Source of the DNA: Thiodiazotropha sp050291245
GTDB lineage: Bacteria; Pseudomonadota; Gammaproteobacteria; Chromatiales; Chromatiaceae
Direction: 5' to 3'
Length of the DNA: 64,000 nt
Assembly (NCBI GenBank): GCA_050291245.1
Contig: JBNKJP010000016.1
Coordinates: forward strand, 42,373 to 106,372
This document shows, one piece after another, positions 52,736-61,820 of the stretch. The notes beneath the pieces were generated by a model that made no database searches, was not told the DNA's origin, and saw only the letters and a list, made by a program, of their open reading frames with translations. The number at the start of each line of letters is the position of its first letter. Positions within the stretch are counted from its first letter, which is position 1. The position numbers and the translations under genes are program-made.

Positions 52736-53734
52736 TCAATGAGCCAGCTGTTCTTCGATATTTTCAGGTGGCCAGTGCTCCAGGCGCATACCCAGAGACA
52801 ATCCACGACGTGCCAGTACATCCTTGATCTCAGTAAGAGATTTCTTACCCAGATTAGGCGTCTTGAGCAATTCCACCTCGGTGCGCTGAATCAGATCCCC
52901 GATTAGGAAAATATTTTCCGCCTTGAGGCAGTTGGCTGAACGGACCGTGAGTTCCAGGTCGTCAACAGGTCTCAGCAATATCGGATCGATTGCGGGTTCT
53001 TCCGGTTCCGCATGGGCTTCCGCCGCCTCCGCCTCGAGATCCACGAATACCGACAGTTGGTCCCGAAGAATACTGGCCGAGCGACGAATCGCCTCCTCAG
53101 GATCGATGGTGCCGTTGGTTTCGAGCTCGATAACCAGTCGATCCAATCCGGTGTTCTGCTCGACACGGGCCGCCTCTACGCTGTAAGCCACTTCGCGAAT
53201 CGGGCTGAACGAGGCATCGACCTGCAACATTCCGATGGGACGATCATCACCGGCAGCCCCTTGACGGGTGGCTGCGGGTTGATAGCCACGCCCACGCCGG
53301 ACATTGAGCGTCATGTTGATCTCACCCGACTTTGTCAGGGTGGCAATCACATGCTCAGGATTGGCGATTTCGACATCGTGATCCAAGGTGATATCACCGG
53401 CATTGACCTGACCCGGACCCTTTTTGTTCAGTCGCAGGGTTGCCTCATCACGCGAGTGCATGACAAGTGCAATCTGTTTCAGATTGAGCAGGATTTCCAG
53501 TACATCTTCCTGTACACCTTCAATGGTGGTGTACTCGTGAAGCACATCGGCAATCTCAACCTCGGTAATCGCACTGCCCGGCATGGAAGACAGCAGGATA
53601 CGTCGCAGTGCATTACCCAAAGTGTGCCCAAACCCCCTCTCAAGAGGTTCAAGCGTCACTTTTGCACGTGTCGCAGTAATCGGCTGGACATTGACGATGC
53701 GAGGCTTTAGAAATTCCGTAACGCTTTCGGTCAT
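52736..53734 (-). CDS. rpoA: RNA polymerase alpha subunit
   Basis: A 332-residue alpha subunit with the N-terminal assembly domain (GFGHTLGNALRRILLSSMPGSAITEVEI) and the C-terminal DNA-binding domain (ELTVRSANCLKAENIFLIGDLI, then LGKKSLTEIKDVL). The linker is acidic (AEAEAAEAHAEPEEP). It lies between rpsD and rplQ as usual. Confidence 0.98.
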   Translation of the reverse strand: MTESVTEFLKPRIVNVQPITATRAKVTLEPLERGFGHTLGNALRRILLSSMPGSAITEVEIADVLHEYTTIEGVQEDVLEILLNLKQIALVMHSRDEATLRLNKKGPGQVNAGDITLDHDVEIANPEHVIATLTKSGEINMTLNVRRGRGYQPAATRQGAAGDDRPIGMLQVDASFSPIREVAYSVEAARVEQNTGLDRLVIELETNGTIDPEEAIRRSASILRDQLSVFVDLEAEAAEAHAEPEEPAIDPILLRPVDDLELTVRSANCLKAENIFLIGDLIQRTEVELLKTPNLGKKSLTEIKDVLARRGLSLGMRLEHWPPENIEEQLAH

Positions 53735-53754
53735 GTATTTTCCCTCGTCAAGGC

Positions 53755-54375
53755 TTACTTGGAGTAGAGCTCAACGACCAATTGTTCATTAATCTCAGCA
53801 GACAAATCGGAACGATCGGGAATACGTTTCAGCTTGCCCTTCATCGCTTTAGCGTCAACATCCAACCAGTCTACAAAGCCGTACTGACCCTGCAGTTCGA
53901 GAGCAGACTGGATACGCAGCTGTTTTTTGGCCTTTTCACGAATAGAAATCTCATCTTCAGTGCCAACCCGAAAGGAGGGGACATTGACGATTTTTCCATT
54001 GACTTCGATGGCCTTGTGACTGACCAACTGGCGAGCTTCAGCGCGAGTCGAACCGAACCCCATACGGTAGACAATATTGTCAAGACGGGTTTCCAGTAAC
54101 TGCAGCAGATTTTCGCCGGTAGCGCCTTTGTTCTGGGCGGCCGCTTTATAGTAATTCCGGAACTGTCGCTCCATGATTCCATAAATACGACGCACCTTCT
54201 GCTTTTCACGTAATTGGAGCCCGTAATCGGAGACACGGCGCCGACGGTCACCTGCCTGTCCGGGTACCTTCTCCATATTACATTTGGAATCCAGTGAACG
54301 AACGCGGCTCTTGAGAAAAAGATCAGTGCCTTCGCGACGGCTCAGTTTGCACTTGGGACCGATGTACCTTGCCAT
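53755..54375 (-). CDS. rpsD: 30S ribosomal protein S4
   Basis: A 206-residue S4 beginning MARYIGPKCKLSRREGTDLF, with the S4 RNA-binding domain (LETRLDNIVYRMGFGSTRAEARQLVSH). In E. coli, S4 is the translational repressor of the alpha operon. Confidence 0.98.
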   Translation of the reverse strand: MARYIGPKCKLSRREGTDLFLKSRVRSLDSKCNMEKVPGQAGDRRRRVSDYGLQLREKQKVRRIYGIMERQFRNYYKAAAQNKGATGENLLQLLETRLDNIVYRMGFGSTRAEARQLVSHKAIEVNGKIVNVPSFRVGTEDEISIREKAKKQLRIQSALELQGQYGFVDWLDVDAKAMKGKLKRIPDRSDLSAEINEQLVVELYSK

Positions 54376-54394
54376 GATTCAATTACTCCAATAA

Positions 54395-54784
54395 TTAGAC
54401 GCGGCGTTTTTTCGGAGGACGGCAACCGTTGTGTGGAATCGGAGTCACGTCAGATATGCTGGTAATCTTGAAACCAGCGTTGTTCAGAGCACGTACCGCG
54501 GATTCGCGACCGGGCCCCGGACCTTTAACGTTCACATCCAGATTCTTGAGTCCGTACTCTTTAACCATCTGGCCAACCCGATCAGCAGCAACCTGGGCTG
54601 CGAATGGCGTGCTCTTACGGGAACCACGGAAACCGGATCCACCAGAAGTCGCCCAGGCCAATGCATTGCCCTGGCGATCGGTTATGGTGATGATGGTATT
54701 GTTGAAAGAGGCATGAATATGCGCAACACCATCGGTGACGCTCTTCTTGACCTTCTTCTTGGCACGGCTACTGGGTTTTGCCAT
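54395..54784 (-). CDS. rpsK: 30S ribosomal protein S11
   Basis: A 129-residue S11 with the family core (GVAHIHASFNNTIITITDRQ and GPGPGRESAVRALNNAGF) and the conserved C-terminal CRPPKKRRV. It lies between rpsM and rpsD. Confidence 0.98.
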   Translation of the reverse strand: MAKPSSRAKKKVKKSVTDGVAHIHASFNNTIITITDRQGNALAWATSGGSGFRGSRKSTPFAAQVAADRVGQMVKEYGLKNLDVNVKGPGPGRESAVRALNNAGFKITSISDVTPIPHNGCRPPKKRRV

Positions 54785-54818
54785 CTTCTGTACCTACAGA
54801 TTCGAATAGTGTTGATAA

Positions 54819-55175
54819 TTAGCGCTTGATCGGGCGACGCGGGCCCTTACGGGTACGTGCGTTGGTGCGGGTACGCTGACCACGCAGCGGCAAGCCACGA
54901 CGATGACGTATACCCCGGTTACAACCCAAATCCATCAAGCGCTTGATGTTCATGGAGATTTCACGACGTAGGTCACCTTCGACCGTGTAGCGTGCGACGA
55001 TTCCGCGGATGGACTCGATCTGATCTTCACTCAGCTCCTGGATCTTGACACTTGGTTCAATACCGGCTTCTTTACAGATCTCTCCCGCACGTGTGCGTCC
55101 GATGCCGTAGATCGACGTCAGAGCGATCACCGCATGTTTACGATCTGGAATGTTGACCCCTGCAATTCGAGCCAT
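54819..55175 (-). CDS. rpsM: 30S ribosomal protein S13
   Basis: A 118-residue S13 beginning MARIAGVNIPDRKHAVIAL, ending in the basic tail GQRTRTNARTRKGPRRPIK. It follows rpmJ. Confidence 0.98.
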   Translation of the reverse strand: MARIAGVNIPDRKHAVIALTSIYGIGRTRAGEICKEAGIEPSVKIQELSEDQIESIRGIVARYTVEGDLRREISMNIKRLMDLGCNRGIRHRRGLPLRGQRTRTNARTRKGPRRPIKR

Positions 55176-55279
55176 CTTCTAATCTCCTAGTGAACCCCTT
55201 GGGTGCCCCCCAAGGGAAACGCGCGATAATACCTCACAGCTCCGTTTCATACAAGCTGTGTGGCACGATTTTCGCTAAA

Positions 55280-55393
55280 TTAACCTTGACGCTGTTTGTG
55301 ACGCCCTTCTTTACAGATTACTCGCACAACCCCATTGCGCCGTACGATTTTACAGTTGCGGCAGATTTTCTTGACCGATGCACGCACTTTCAT
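55280..55393 (-). CDS. rpmJ: 50S ribosomal protein L36
   Basis: A 37-residue L36, MKVRASVKKICRNCKIVRRN and on to KQRQG, with the zinc-binding residues Cys11, Cys14, Cys27 and His32 of the zinc-containing form. It lies between secY and rpsM. Confidence 0.97.
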   Translation of the reverse strand: MKVRASVKKICRNCKIVRRNGVVRVICKEGRHKQRQG

Positions 55394-55421
55394 GGTTTTT
55401 TCTCCAAATTGCTCTGTCAGT

Positions 55422-56774
55422 TCAGCGCAGCAGTCCTGCACCGCCACCTTTCAGATTGGCCTTTTTCATTAACCCTTCATACTGGTGTGACATCAGGTGC
55501 GCCTGGACTTGCGCCATAAAATCCATCACCACAACCACAATGATCAACAGCGAGGTACCTCCAAAATAGAAAGGTACGTTCCAGCCGACGATCAGGAACT
55601 CCGGTAGCAAACAGACCAGGGTAATGTAAATGGCCCCTGCGAAGGTAAGCCGAGACATCACGCTGTCGATATATTTCGCCGTCTGCTCACCCGGACGGAT
55701 TCCGGGGATAAACGCCCCGGAGCGTTTCAAGTTATCTGCTGTGTCACGGGAGTTGAACACCAACGCCGTGTAAAAAAAGCAGAAGAAAATAATGGCGGCG
55801 GCGTAAGCCATAACATACACCGGCTCACCCGGGGATAGCTTGGCGAAGATATCCTGAAGCCAGCGCGTACCCTCCGTATTGCCGAACCACTTTCCCAGAG
55901 TTGCAGGAAAGAGGATGATACTTGATGCGAAGATAGGCGGTATGACACCGGCCATGTTCAATTTCAAGGGCAAGTGGCTGCTTTGCGCCGCGAGCATTCT
56001 GCGTCCTTGTTGGCGCTTGGCGTAGTTTATTGTAATACGCCGCTGTCCACGTTCTACGAATACTACAAACGCCGTGACCGCGATCGCCAAGACAAACAGG
56101 AACAGGACCGCAAGGATATTCAGCTCTCCGGTACGCGCCAGCTCCAATGTGCCACCAATCGCTGCGGGCAGCCCTGCTACGATACCGGCAAAAATGATCA
56201 TGGAGATGCCGTTGCCAATCCCGCGTTCGGTTATTTGTTCACCCAACCACATGAGGAACATTGTTCCGGTGACCAATGAAACGGCCGCGGTAACGATAAA
56301 TCCCACACCCTGGTGTACCACGATGGTTTCGCCATTGACCGCCTGGCTTTGCAGGGCAATGGAGATACCAACCGCCTGGAAGGTTGCCAGGATAACCGTT
56401 CCGTATCGGGTGTACTGGGTAATTTTACGCCGACCGGACTCACCTTCCTTTTTTAACTGCTCAAGACTCGGCAGCACGGAGGACATCAGCTGCATGATGA
56501 TCGAAGCAGAGATGTACGGCATGATGCCAAGAGCAAACAGACTGGCACGCTTCAAGGCCCCCCCCGAAAACATGTTGAACATGTCCAGAATCGAGCCTTG
56601 AGCTTGATCGAGCAGCGCGGCAAGGGCAACCGGATTTACTCCGGGCACCGGTATGAAGGTGCCGATCCGAAACACCAGCAGCGCACCGGCAACGAACAGG
56701 AGACGCTGACGTAATTCCGTCACACGCCCCATACCGCCCAGAGCTCCCATCATTGGTGCACTACCTTTCGCCAT
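55422..56774 (-). CDS. secY: Protein translocase subunit SecY
   Basis: A 450-residue SecY with ten transmembrane segments. Family motifs include the N-terminal LRQRLLFVAGALLVFRIGTF, the IMQLMSSVLPSLEQLKKEGE loop and GERGIG-type cytoplasmic loops. It lies between rplO and rpmJ, at the spc-alpha boundary. Confidence 0.98.
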   Translation of the reverse strand: MAKGSAPMMGALGGMGRVTELRQRLLFVAGALLVFRIGTFIPVPGVNPVALAALLDQAQGSILDMFNMFSGGALKRASLFALGIMPYISASIIMQLMSSVLPSLEQLKKEGESGRRKITQYTRYGTVILATFQAVGISIALQSQAVNGETIVVHQGVGFIVTAAVSLVTGTMFLMWLGEQITERGIGNGISMIIFAGIVAGLPAAIGGTLELARTGELNILAVLFLFVLAIAVTAFVVFVERGQRRITINYAKRQQGRRMLAAQSSHLPLKLNMAGVIPPIFASSIILFPATLGKWFGNTEGTRWLQDIFAKLSPGEPVYVMAYAAAIIFFCFFYTALVFNSRDTADNLKRSGAFIPGIRPGEQTAKYIDSVMSRLTFAGAIYITLVCLLPEFLIVGWNVPFYFGGTSLLIIVVVVMDFMAQVQAHLMSHQYEGLMKKANLKGGGAGLLR

Positions 56775-56777
56775 GGG

Positions 56778-57209
56778 TTATTCGACCTTGCCACCAGCGG
56801 CTTCGACGGCTGCTTTAGCGCCTTTGGTCAGACCGACACCCTTAATGGTGTAGGCCCGATCAACCTTGCCCGATGCAAAAATCTTTGCGCGCTTGATGTT
56901 CCGGCTGACGATGTTTGCCTTCATCAACGCCTCGAGATCTACGACATCGCCATCTACTTTAGCAAGTTCACTGAGTCGAACCTCGGCGGTAGTCAAAGAG
57001 ACCCGAGAGGTAAAACCCACCTTGGGGAGACGACGTTGCAAAGGCATCTGACCGCCTTCGAAACCAACCTTGTGAAAACCACCCGAGCGTGATTTCTGAC
57101 CTTTATGGCCACGTCCGCAGGTTTTTCCTAAACCGCTACCGATTCCGCGTCCAACGCGTTTACGGCTTGGCCTGCTGCCCGGTGCTGGCTGAAGAGTGTT
57201 CAGTTTCAT
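56778..57209 (-). CDS. rplO: 50S ribosomal protein L15
   Basis: A 143-residue L15 beginning MKLNTLQPAPGSRPSRKRVG with the GRGHKGQKSRSGG motif. The ATG at 57209 is chosen because the longer frame (to 57281) would run into rpmD. It follows rpmD after 1 bp. Confidence 0.97.
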   Translation of the reverse strand: MKLNTLQPAPGSRPSRKRVGRGIGSGLGKTCGRGHKGQKSRSGGFHKVGFEGGQMPLQRRLPKVGFTSRVSLTTAEVRLSELAKVDGDVVDLEALMKANIVSRNIKRAKIFASGKVDRAYTIKGVGLTKGAKAAVEAAGGKVE

Positions 57210-57210
57210 C

Positions 57211-57399
57211 TCAGGACTCCAATACCTTGACCATATAGTTGACTTTGTTGACCATGCCGCGGGTGCAAGGAGTATCCTCAACCTCTACTTCATGGTGTAT
57301 ACGACGCAAACCCAGGCCCTTCACACAGGCCTTATGGGAAGCCAGGCGGCCATTTATGCTTTTCACGAGCTTAACCCGCATCATCTTTTTCTCAGCCAT
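57211..57399 (-). CDS. rpmD: 50S ribosomal protein L30
   Basis: A 62-residue L30 with VKLVKSINGRLASHKACVKG and LGLRRIHHEVEVEDTP. It lies between rpsE and rplO. Confidence 0.97.
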   Translation of the reverse strand: MAEKKMMRVKLVKSINGRLASHKACVKGLGLRRIHHEVEVEDTPCTRGMVNKVNYMVKVLES

Positions 57400-57402
57400 G
57401 AC

Positions 57403-57909
57403 TTACCCCAGTATTTCTTCGACGCTTTTGCCACGCTTAAGTGCAACCGCTTCTGCATCAACCATCTCGTTCAGGCCGTTGATGGTGGCGCGGACTACAT
57501 TGATCGGGTTGTTGGTACCGATACATTTGGCCAGTACGTTCTGCACGCCCAGTACTTCGAATACGGCTCGCATGGCGCCACCCGCGATAATACCGGTACC
57601 ATCGGAGGCCGGCTGCATGAACACTTTTGCTGCGCCATGGCGCCCTACCAGCGGATACTGCAAAGTGGTCCCATCCATCTTCACCGACACCATGTTCTTT
57701 CTCGCAGTCTCCATGGCTTTCTGAATGGCGACGGGTACTTCCCGAGCCTTACCGGTACCGAAACCCACACGGCCCTTGCCATCACCAACCACGGTCAACG
57801 CGGAGAATCCAAACTGACGACCACCTTTAACCACTTTGGCAACACGATTGACGTTTACCAGTTTTTCAAGCAGGTCATCGCCTTCAGGCTTTGTATTAAA
57901 ATTTGCCAT
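57403..57909 (-). CDS. rpsE: 30S ribosomal protein S5
   Basis: A 168-residue S5 with the double-stranded-RNA-binding-like N-terminal domain (LLEKLVNVNRVAKVVKGGRQ) and the GTGIIAGGAMRAVFEVLG motif. It lies 3 bp before rpmD. Confidence 0.98.
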   Translation of the reverse strand: MANFNTKPEGDDLLEKLVNVNRVAKVVKGGRQFGFSALTVVGDGKGRVGFGTGKAREVPVAIQKAMETARKNMVSVKMDGTTLQYPLVGRHGAAKVFMQPASDGTGIIAGGAMRAVFEVLGVQNVLAKCIGTNNPINVVRATINGLNEMVDAEAVALKRGKSVEEILG

Positions 57910-57921
57910 TTTCCCAAACCC

Positions 57922-58281
57922 TTAAAATTGAAGTCCAGCTTCACGAGCAGCGTCTGCCAGGGCCTTCACACGACCATGGTAGCGAAAACCGGAGCGATCG
58001 AATGCGACGGTGTCTATGCCGGCGGATTTTGCCCGTTCTGCGACAATCTTGCCGACAATGGTGGCAGCCTTGACATTACCACTGGATGTACCGTCGATTT
58101 CGCTCTTGACGGCCTTGTCCAGGGTCGAGGCACTTGCCAGTACGGCCGCCCCATCCGGGCTGATGATCTGCGCATAGATATGCCGGGGTGTACGATGAAT
58201 CGACAGACGATAAGCGCCCAGTTCGCGGATTTTCGCGCGGGTACGACGTCCACGACGAATACGTGATTGTTTCTTGTCCAT
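57922..58281 (-). CDS. rplR: 50S ribosomal protein L18
   Basis: A 119-residue L18 beginning MDKKQSRIRRGRRTRAKIRE, with the 5S rRNA-binding C terminus (FDRSGFRYHGRVKALADAAR). Confidence 0.98.
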   Translation of the reverse strand: MDKKQSRIRRGRRTRAKIRELGAYRLSIHRTPRHIYAQIISPDGAAVLASASTLDKAVKSEIDGTSSGNVKAATIVGKIVAERAKSAGIDTVAFDRSGFRYHGRVKALADAAREAGLQF

Positions 58282-58289
58282 CGTTTTAC

Positions 58290-58823
58290 CTATTTCTTCT
58301 TGGCTTCTTTACGCATGACTTGTTCGTCGGCATACCGCACACCTTTACCTTTGTAAGGCTCCGGCGGACGGAAGGCGCGTATTTCAGCCGCTACCTGACC
58401 AACCTGCTGTTTATCACTGCCGCTGACGACGATCTCTGTGGCAGAGGGTGTCGCGATGGTGATGCCCTCGGGTACCGGGTAATCAATCGGATGCGAGAAT
58501 CCGAGACTCAGGTTGAGATTCTTGCCACCGGCTTGGGCACGATAACCCACGCCGATCAACTGCAGTTTTTTCTCAAACCCGGCGCTCACACCGGTCACCA
58601 TATTATTGAGCAACGCCCGCATCGTACCGGCCATGGCCCATGCGGACTGGGTTTCGCTTCTGGGGGCGATTTTCAGCTGGCCGTCTTCCTCACTGACCAT
58701 GACATCAGGATGGATGCCGAAGGACATCTCACCTTTCGGCCCCTTTACGGAGACGTTTTCATCCACCAGCTTCACGCTGACTCCAGAGGGGATGGCAACA
58801 GGGCTTTTCGCTACACGAGACAT
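58290..58823 (-). CDS. rplF: 50S ribosomal protein L6
   Basis: A 177-residue L6 with the signature PEPYKGKGVRYADEQVMRKE near the C terminus and the duplicated L6 fold. It follows rpsH after 12 bp. Confidence 0.98.
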   Translation of the reverse strand: MSRVAKSPVAIPSGVSVKLVDENVSVKGPKGEMSFGIHPDVMVSEEDGQLKIAPRSETQSAWAMAGTMRALLNNMVTGVSAGFEKKLQLIGVGYRAQAGGKNLNLSLGFSHPIDYPVPEGITIATPSATEIVVSGSDKQQVGQVAAEIRAFRPPEPYKGKGVRYADEQVMRKEAKKK

Positions 58824-58835
58824 CTCAAGCCCTCC

Positions 58836-59231
58836 TTAAGCTACAAAGGCGACGACCTCACCACCCTGCCCCATTTGACGGGCAGCACGGTCGGTCATAA
58901 CACCTTTTGACGTAGAGATAATTGCGACACCCAGTCCGGCACGCACCTTGGGCAGTTCATCCCTGCCTTTGTACACGCGCAAACCGGGACGACTGACTCG
59001 TTGAATCAGCTCGATGACGGGTTTACCTTGGAAATAGCGCAACTCCAGTACGAGGGTCGGCTTGGCCCCTTCGTTCTTGACAGAAACTTCCTGGAGATAT
59101 CCTTCACTTTGGAGCAGTTTGGCGATGGCCACTTTCTGCTTGGAAGAGGGCAGTTCGACGGTGGTCTTTTTTGCCGCCTGGCCATTACGGATGCGTGTGA
59201 GCATATCCGCTATGGGATCTGACATACTCAT
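58836..59231 (-). CDS. rpsH: 30S ribosomal protein S8
   Basis: A 131-residue S8 beginning MSMSDPIADMLTRIRNGQAA, with the C-terminal signature STSKGVMTDRAARQMGQGGE. In E. coli, S8 is the translational repressor of the spc operon. The ATG at 59225 is an alternative start. Confidence 0.98.
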   Translation of the reverse strand: MSMSDPIADMLTRIRNGQAAKKTTVELPSSKQKVAIAKLLQSEGYLQEVSVKNEGAKPTLVLELRYFQGKPVIELIQRVSRPGLRVYKGRDELPKVRAGLGVAIISTSKGVMTDRAARQMGQGGEVVAFVA

Positions 59232-59288
59232 GATGAGCTCCTAAGGTCAGTCCGCCTTTTTGGCGCGATACCTGAAAATTAGACTTCA

Positions 59289-59308
59289 CCGAGCCTCAAC
59301 GTGCTCGG
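59289..59308. other. Small hairpin between rpsN and rpsH
   Basis: CCGAGC and GCTCGG pair around an 8-nt loop in the 100-bp gap after rpsN. There is no T tract, so it is probably an mRNA structure rather than a terminator. Confidence 0.4.
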
Positions 59309-59331
59309 GGTAAGGGCGCAGGATTATACAG

Positions 59332-59637
59332 TTACCAGCTGGCTTTCACAAGCCCGGGAACATCTCCCCTCATAGCCGCTTCGCGAAGTTTGTTTCTGCA
59401 CAGGCCAAACTTGCGATATACGCCGTGAGGGCGCCCGGTAACCTGGCAGCGGTTCTGCTTCCGGGCGGGACTGGCGTCACGAGGCAGCTTTTGCAGTTTG
59501 AGTACCGCCTGTTCCACGTCCTCAAAACTGCTGTTGGGATTTTTAATAACGGCTTTCAGGGCGTTACGTTTAGTTGCCAACCGATCGGAGATCTTAGCAC
59601 GCCGGGTTTCACGTGCAATCATGCTCTTCTTTGCCAT
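59332..59637 (-). CDS. rpsN: 30S ribosomal protein S14
   Basis: A 101-residue S14 of the long, zinc-free type, beginning MAKKSMIARETRRAKISDRL with the RCQVTGRPHGVYRKFGLCRN signature. The ATG at 59637 avoids overlap with rplE. Confidence 0.97.
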   Translation of the reverse strand: MAKKSMIARETRRAKISDRLATKRNALKAVIKNPNSSFEDVEQAVLKLQKLPRDASPARKQNRCQVTGRPHGVYRKFGLCRNKLREAAMRGDVPGLVKASW

Positions 59638-59644
59638 AACTCTC

Positions 59645-60184
59645 TCAGCTCTTGAAGGGAAACTTGAAAGCTTCCAAAAGTGCACGCCCCTCTTCGTCGG
59701 TCCGTGCCGTTGTTGTAATCGTGATATCCAGACCACGCAGTGCGTCGATCTTATCGTAGTCGATTTCCGGGAACATGATCTGTTCCTTCACGCCCATGGA
59801 ATAGTTGCCTCTGCCATCAAAGGATTTAGCACTCAAACCACGAAAATCTCGTATACGTGGGATCGCTACGTTAATGAGACGATCGAGGAACTCATACATT
59901 CTGTCACTGCGCAGGGTAACCTTACAGCCAATCGGCCAGCCTTCCCGCACCTTGAAACCCGCAATGGACTTTCTTGCGTGGGTAATAATGGCCTTCTGGC
60001 CGGCAATCTTTTCCATATCGCCGACAGCATTCTCGAGGATTTTCTTGTCACCGATGGCCTCACCCACCCCCATGTTAAGGGTGATTTTGGTGATTTTCGG
60101 CACTTCCATGATGCTGTCGAATTGAAACTTGTCCATCAGGTTCTGGACCACAGTTTCCTTGTAATATTGCTGTAACCTAGCCAT
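59645..60184 (-). CDS. rplE: 50S ribosomal protein L5
   Basis: A 179-residue L5 with KITLNMGVGEAIGDKKILEN and the KLTLR-like RNA-binding middle. It binds 5S rRNA with L18. Confidence 0.98.
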   Translation of the reverse strand: MARLQQYYKETVVQNLMDKFQFDSIMEVPKITKITLNMGVGEAIGDKKILENAVGDMEKIAGQKAIITHARKSIAGFKVREGWPIGCKVTLRSDRMYEFLDRLINVAIPRIRDFRGLSAKSFDGRGNYSMGVKEQIMFPEIDYDKIDALRGLDITITTTARTDEEGRALLEAFKFPFKS

Positions 60185-60197
60185 TTCTGATCACGCC

Positions 60198-60518
60198 TCA
60201 AATGTCGACGACTTCTTGGTTTGATTTAAAAATCCGAACCTTTTTGCCGTCTTCAAGAATCTTAAAACCAACACGGTCCGCTTTATCGGTAGCCGGGTTG
60301 TACAACGCAACATTGGAGATATGCAACGGCATCTCCTTGTCTACGATACCCCCAGGCTCTCCCCGATTGGGATTCGGCTTGGTGTGTTTTTTCGCCATAT
60401 TGACGTTTTCCACAACCAGACGATTATCAGGCAACATTTTCACAACCGTGCCGCGTTTGCCTTTGTCTTTTCCGGTTATGACGATGACTTCGTCACCCTT
60501 CTTTATCTTGCTTGCCAT
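60198..60518 (-). CDS. rplX: 50S ribosomal protein L24
   Basis: A 106-residue L24 with the KOW motif (KIKKGDEVIVITGKDKGKRG). The ATG at 60518 is preferred over a 10-residue extension that would overlap rplN. Confidence 0.97.
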   Translation of the reverse strand: MASKIKKGDEVIVITGKDKGKRGTVVKMLPDNRLVVENVNMAKKHTKPNPNRGEPGGIVDKEMPLHISNVALYNPATDKADRVGFKILEDGKKVRIFKSNQEVVDI

Positions 60519-60528
60519 GACTTCGCCC

Positions 60529-60897
60529 TCACAACACTTCAGGAGCAAGTGAGATAATCTTCATGAAACGCTCACTTCTCAATTCACGGGTAACAGGGCC
60601 AAAAATACGCGTACCAATCGGTTGCAGTGCGTTGTTCAGAAGTACGGCCGCATTGGAATCAAAGCGAATCACCGAGCCATCCGGACGACGAACTCCTTTC
60701 TTGGTGCGTACGACCACCGCATTGTACACATCACCTTTCTTTACCTTGCCCCGTGGAATCGCATCCTTGACACTGACTTTCACAATGTCACCGACCCCTG
60801 CATAACGACGGTGTGAACCACCCAGCACCTTTATGCATTGAACCCGCTTGGCTCCACTGTTGTCAGCGACGCTCAGGTTAGTCTGCATCTGAATCAT
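60529..60897 (-). CDS. rplN: 50S ribosomal protein L14
   Basis: A 122-residue L14 beginning MIQMQTNLSVADNSGAKRVQ with the C-terminal FGPVTRELRSERFMKIISLA. Confidence 0.98.
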   Translation of the reverse strand: MIQMQTNLSVADNSGAKRVQCIKVLGGSHRRYAGVGDIVKVSVKDAIPRGKVKKGDVYNAVVVRTKKGVRRPDGSVIRFDSNAAVLLNNALQPIGTRIFGPVTRELRSERFMKIISLAPEVL

Positions 60898-60946
60898 GGT
60901 ATTGCCCTAATTCCAAATAGTTACGATAAGGTGCAAACTGAGTCGA

Positions 60947-61207
60947 TCAGCTTGCACGCTCCAGCACCTTTACCAGACGCCAGGTTTTAGTCTTCGAAAG
61001 CGGACGACACTGTTCGACCATGACGGTGTCTCCTGCCAGGCACTCGTTCGACTCATCGTGCGCGTGCACTTTAGTTGAACGACGCACATATTTTCCGTAT
61101 ACCGGGTGCTTCACACGACGCTCAACGCTGACTGTAACGGTTTTATCCATGGCGTTGCTGATCACCTGGCCAATCAGTGTGCGGTTGGTTGGCTGTTGCT
61201 CACTCAT
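60947..61207 (-). CDS. rpsQ: 30S ribosomal protein S17
   Basis: An 86-residue S17 with GQVISNAMDKTVTVSVERRV and the VEQCRPLSKTKTWRLVKVLE C terminus. It overlaps rpmC by 4 bp. Confidence 0.98.
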   Translation of the reverse strand: MSEQQPTNRTLIGQVISNAMDKTVTVSVERRVKHPVYGKYVRRSTKVHAHDESNECLAGDTVMVEQCRPLSKTKTWRLVKVLERAS

Positions 61208-61404
61208 GATGCGTCACCCGACTTCATTTCATTCATAAGGGTTTTAACCCTGGCGATATCTTTACGGACCTCGTTCATACGATGAGGTTTGGCGAGTTGC
61301 CCGGTACCTCTTTGCATCCGCAGATTGAATTGTTCCTTCAGGAGTTCATCCAGAGTCTGAGTCAACTCCTGATGCGACTTCGCTCTCAGTTCAGATGCTT
61401 TCAT
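61204..61404 (-). CDS. rpmC: 50S ribosomal protein L29
   Basis: A 66-residue helical L29 (MKASELRAKSHQELTQTLDE) with the KPHRMNEVRKDIARVKT signature. It overlaps rplP by 1 bp and rpsQ by 4 bp. Confidence 0.97.
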   Translation of the reverse strand: MKASELRAKSHQELTQTLDELLKEQFNLRMQRGTGQLAKPHRMNEVRKDIARVKTLMNEMKSGDAS

Positions 61405-61817
61405 TACATTACCGTCCGCTTAACAAAAGCTGTTGAAACAGGCAGCTTTGCAGATGCCAGTGCAAATGCTTCACGCGCAAGTTCTTCCGAAATACCCTCG
61501 ATTTCATAGAGCATACGGCCGGGCTGAATCTGAGCAATCCAGTATTCAACATTACCCTTACCTTTACCCTGACGAACCTCGAGAGGCTTCTTGGTAATCG
61601 GTTTGTCGGGGAAAACCCGAATCCAGATTTTTCCGCCACGTTTGACATGGCGGGTGATCGCACGACGGGCCGACTCGATCTGACGAGCGGTCAATCGACC
61701 CCGGCCAGTAGATTTCAAACCATATTCTCCAAAGGACACGGAACTGCCGGCAAAGGCAAGACCGCGGTTGCGTCCTTTGTGTTGTTTGCGAAATTTTGTC
61801 CGTTTTGGCTGCAACAT
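61404..61817 (-). CDS. rplP: 50S ribosomal protein L16
   Basis: A 137-residue L16 beginning MLQPKRTKFRKQHKGRNRGL with the KPLEVRQGKGKGNVEYW motif. Confidence 0.98.
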   Translation of the reverse strand: MLQPKRTKFRKQHKGRNRGLAFAGSSVSFGEYGLKSTGRGRLTARQIESARRAITRHVKRGGKIWIRVFPDKPITKKPLEVRQGKGKGNVEYWIAQIQPGRMLYEIEGISEELAREAFALASAKLPVSTAFVKRTVM

Positions 61818-61820
61818 GAC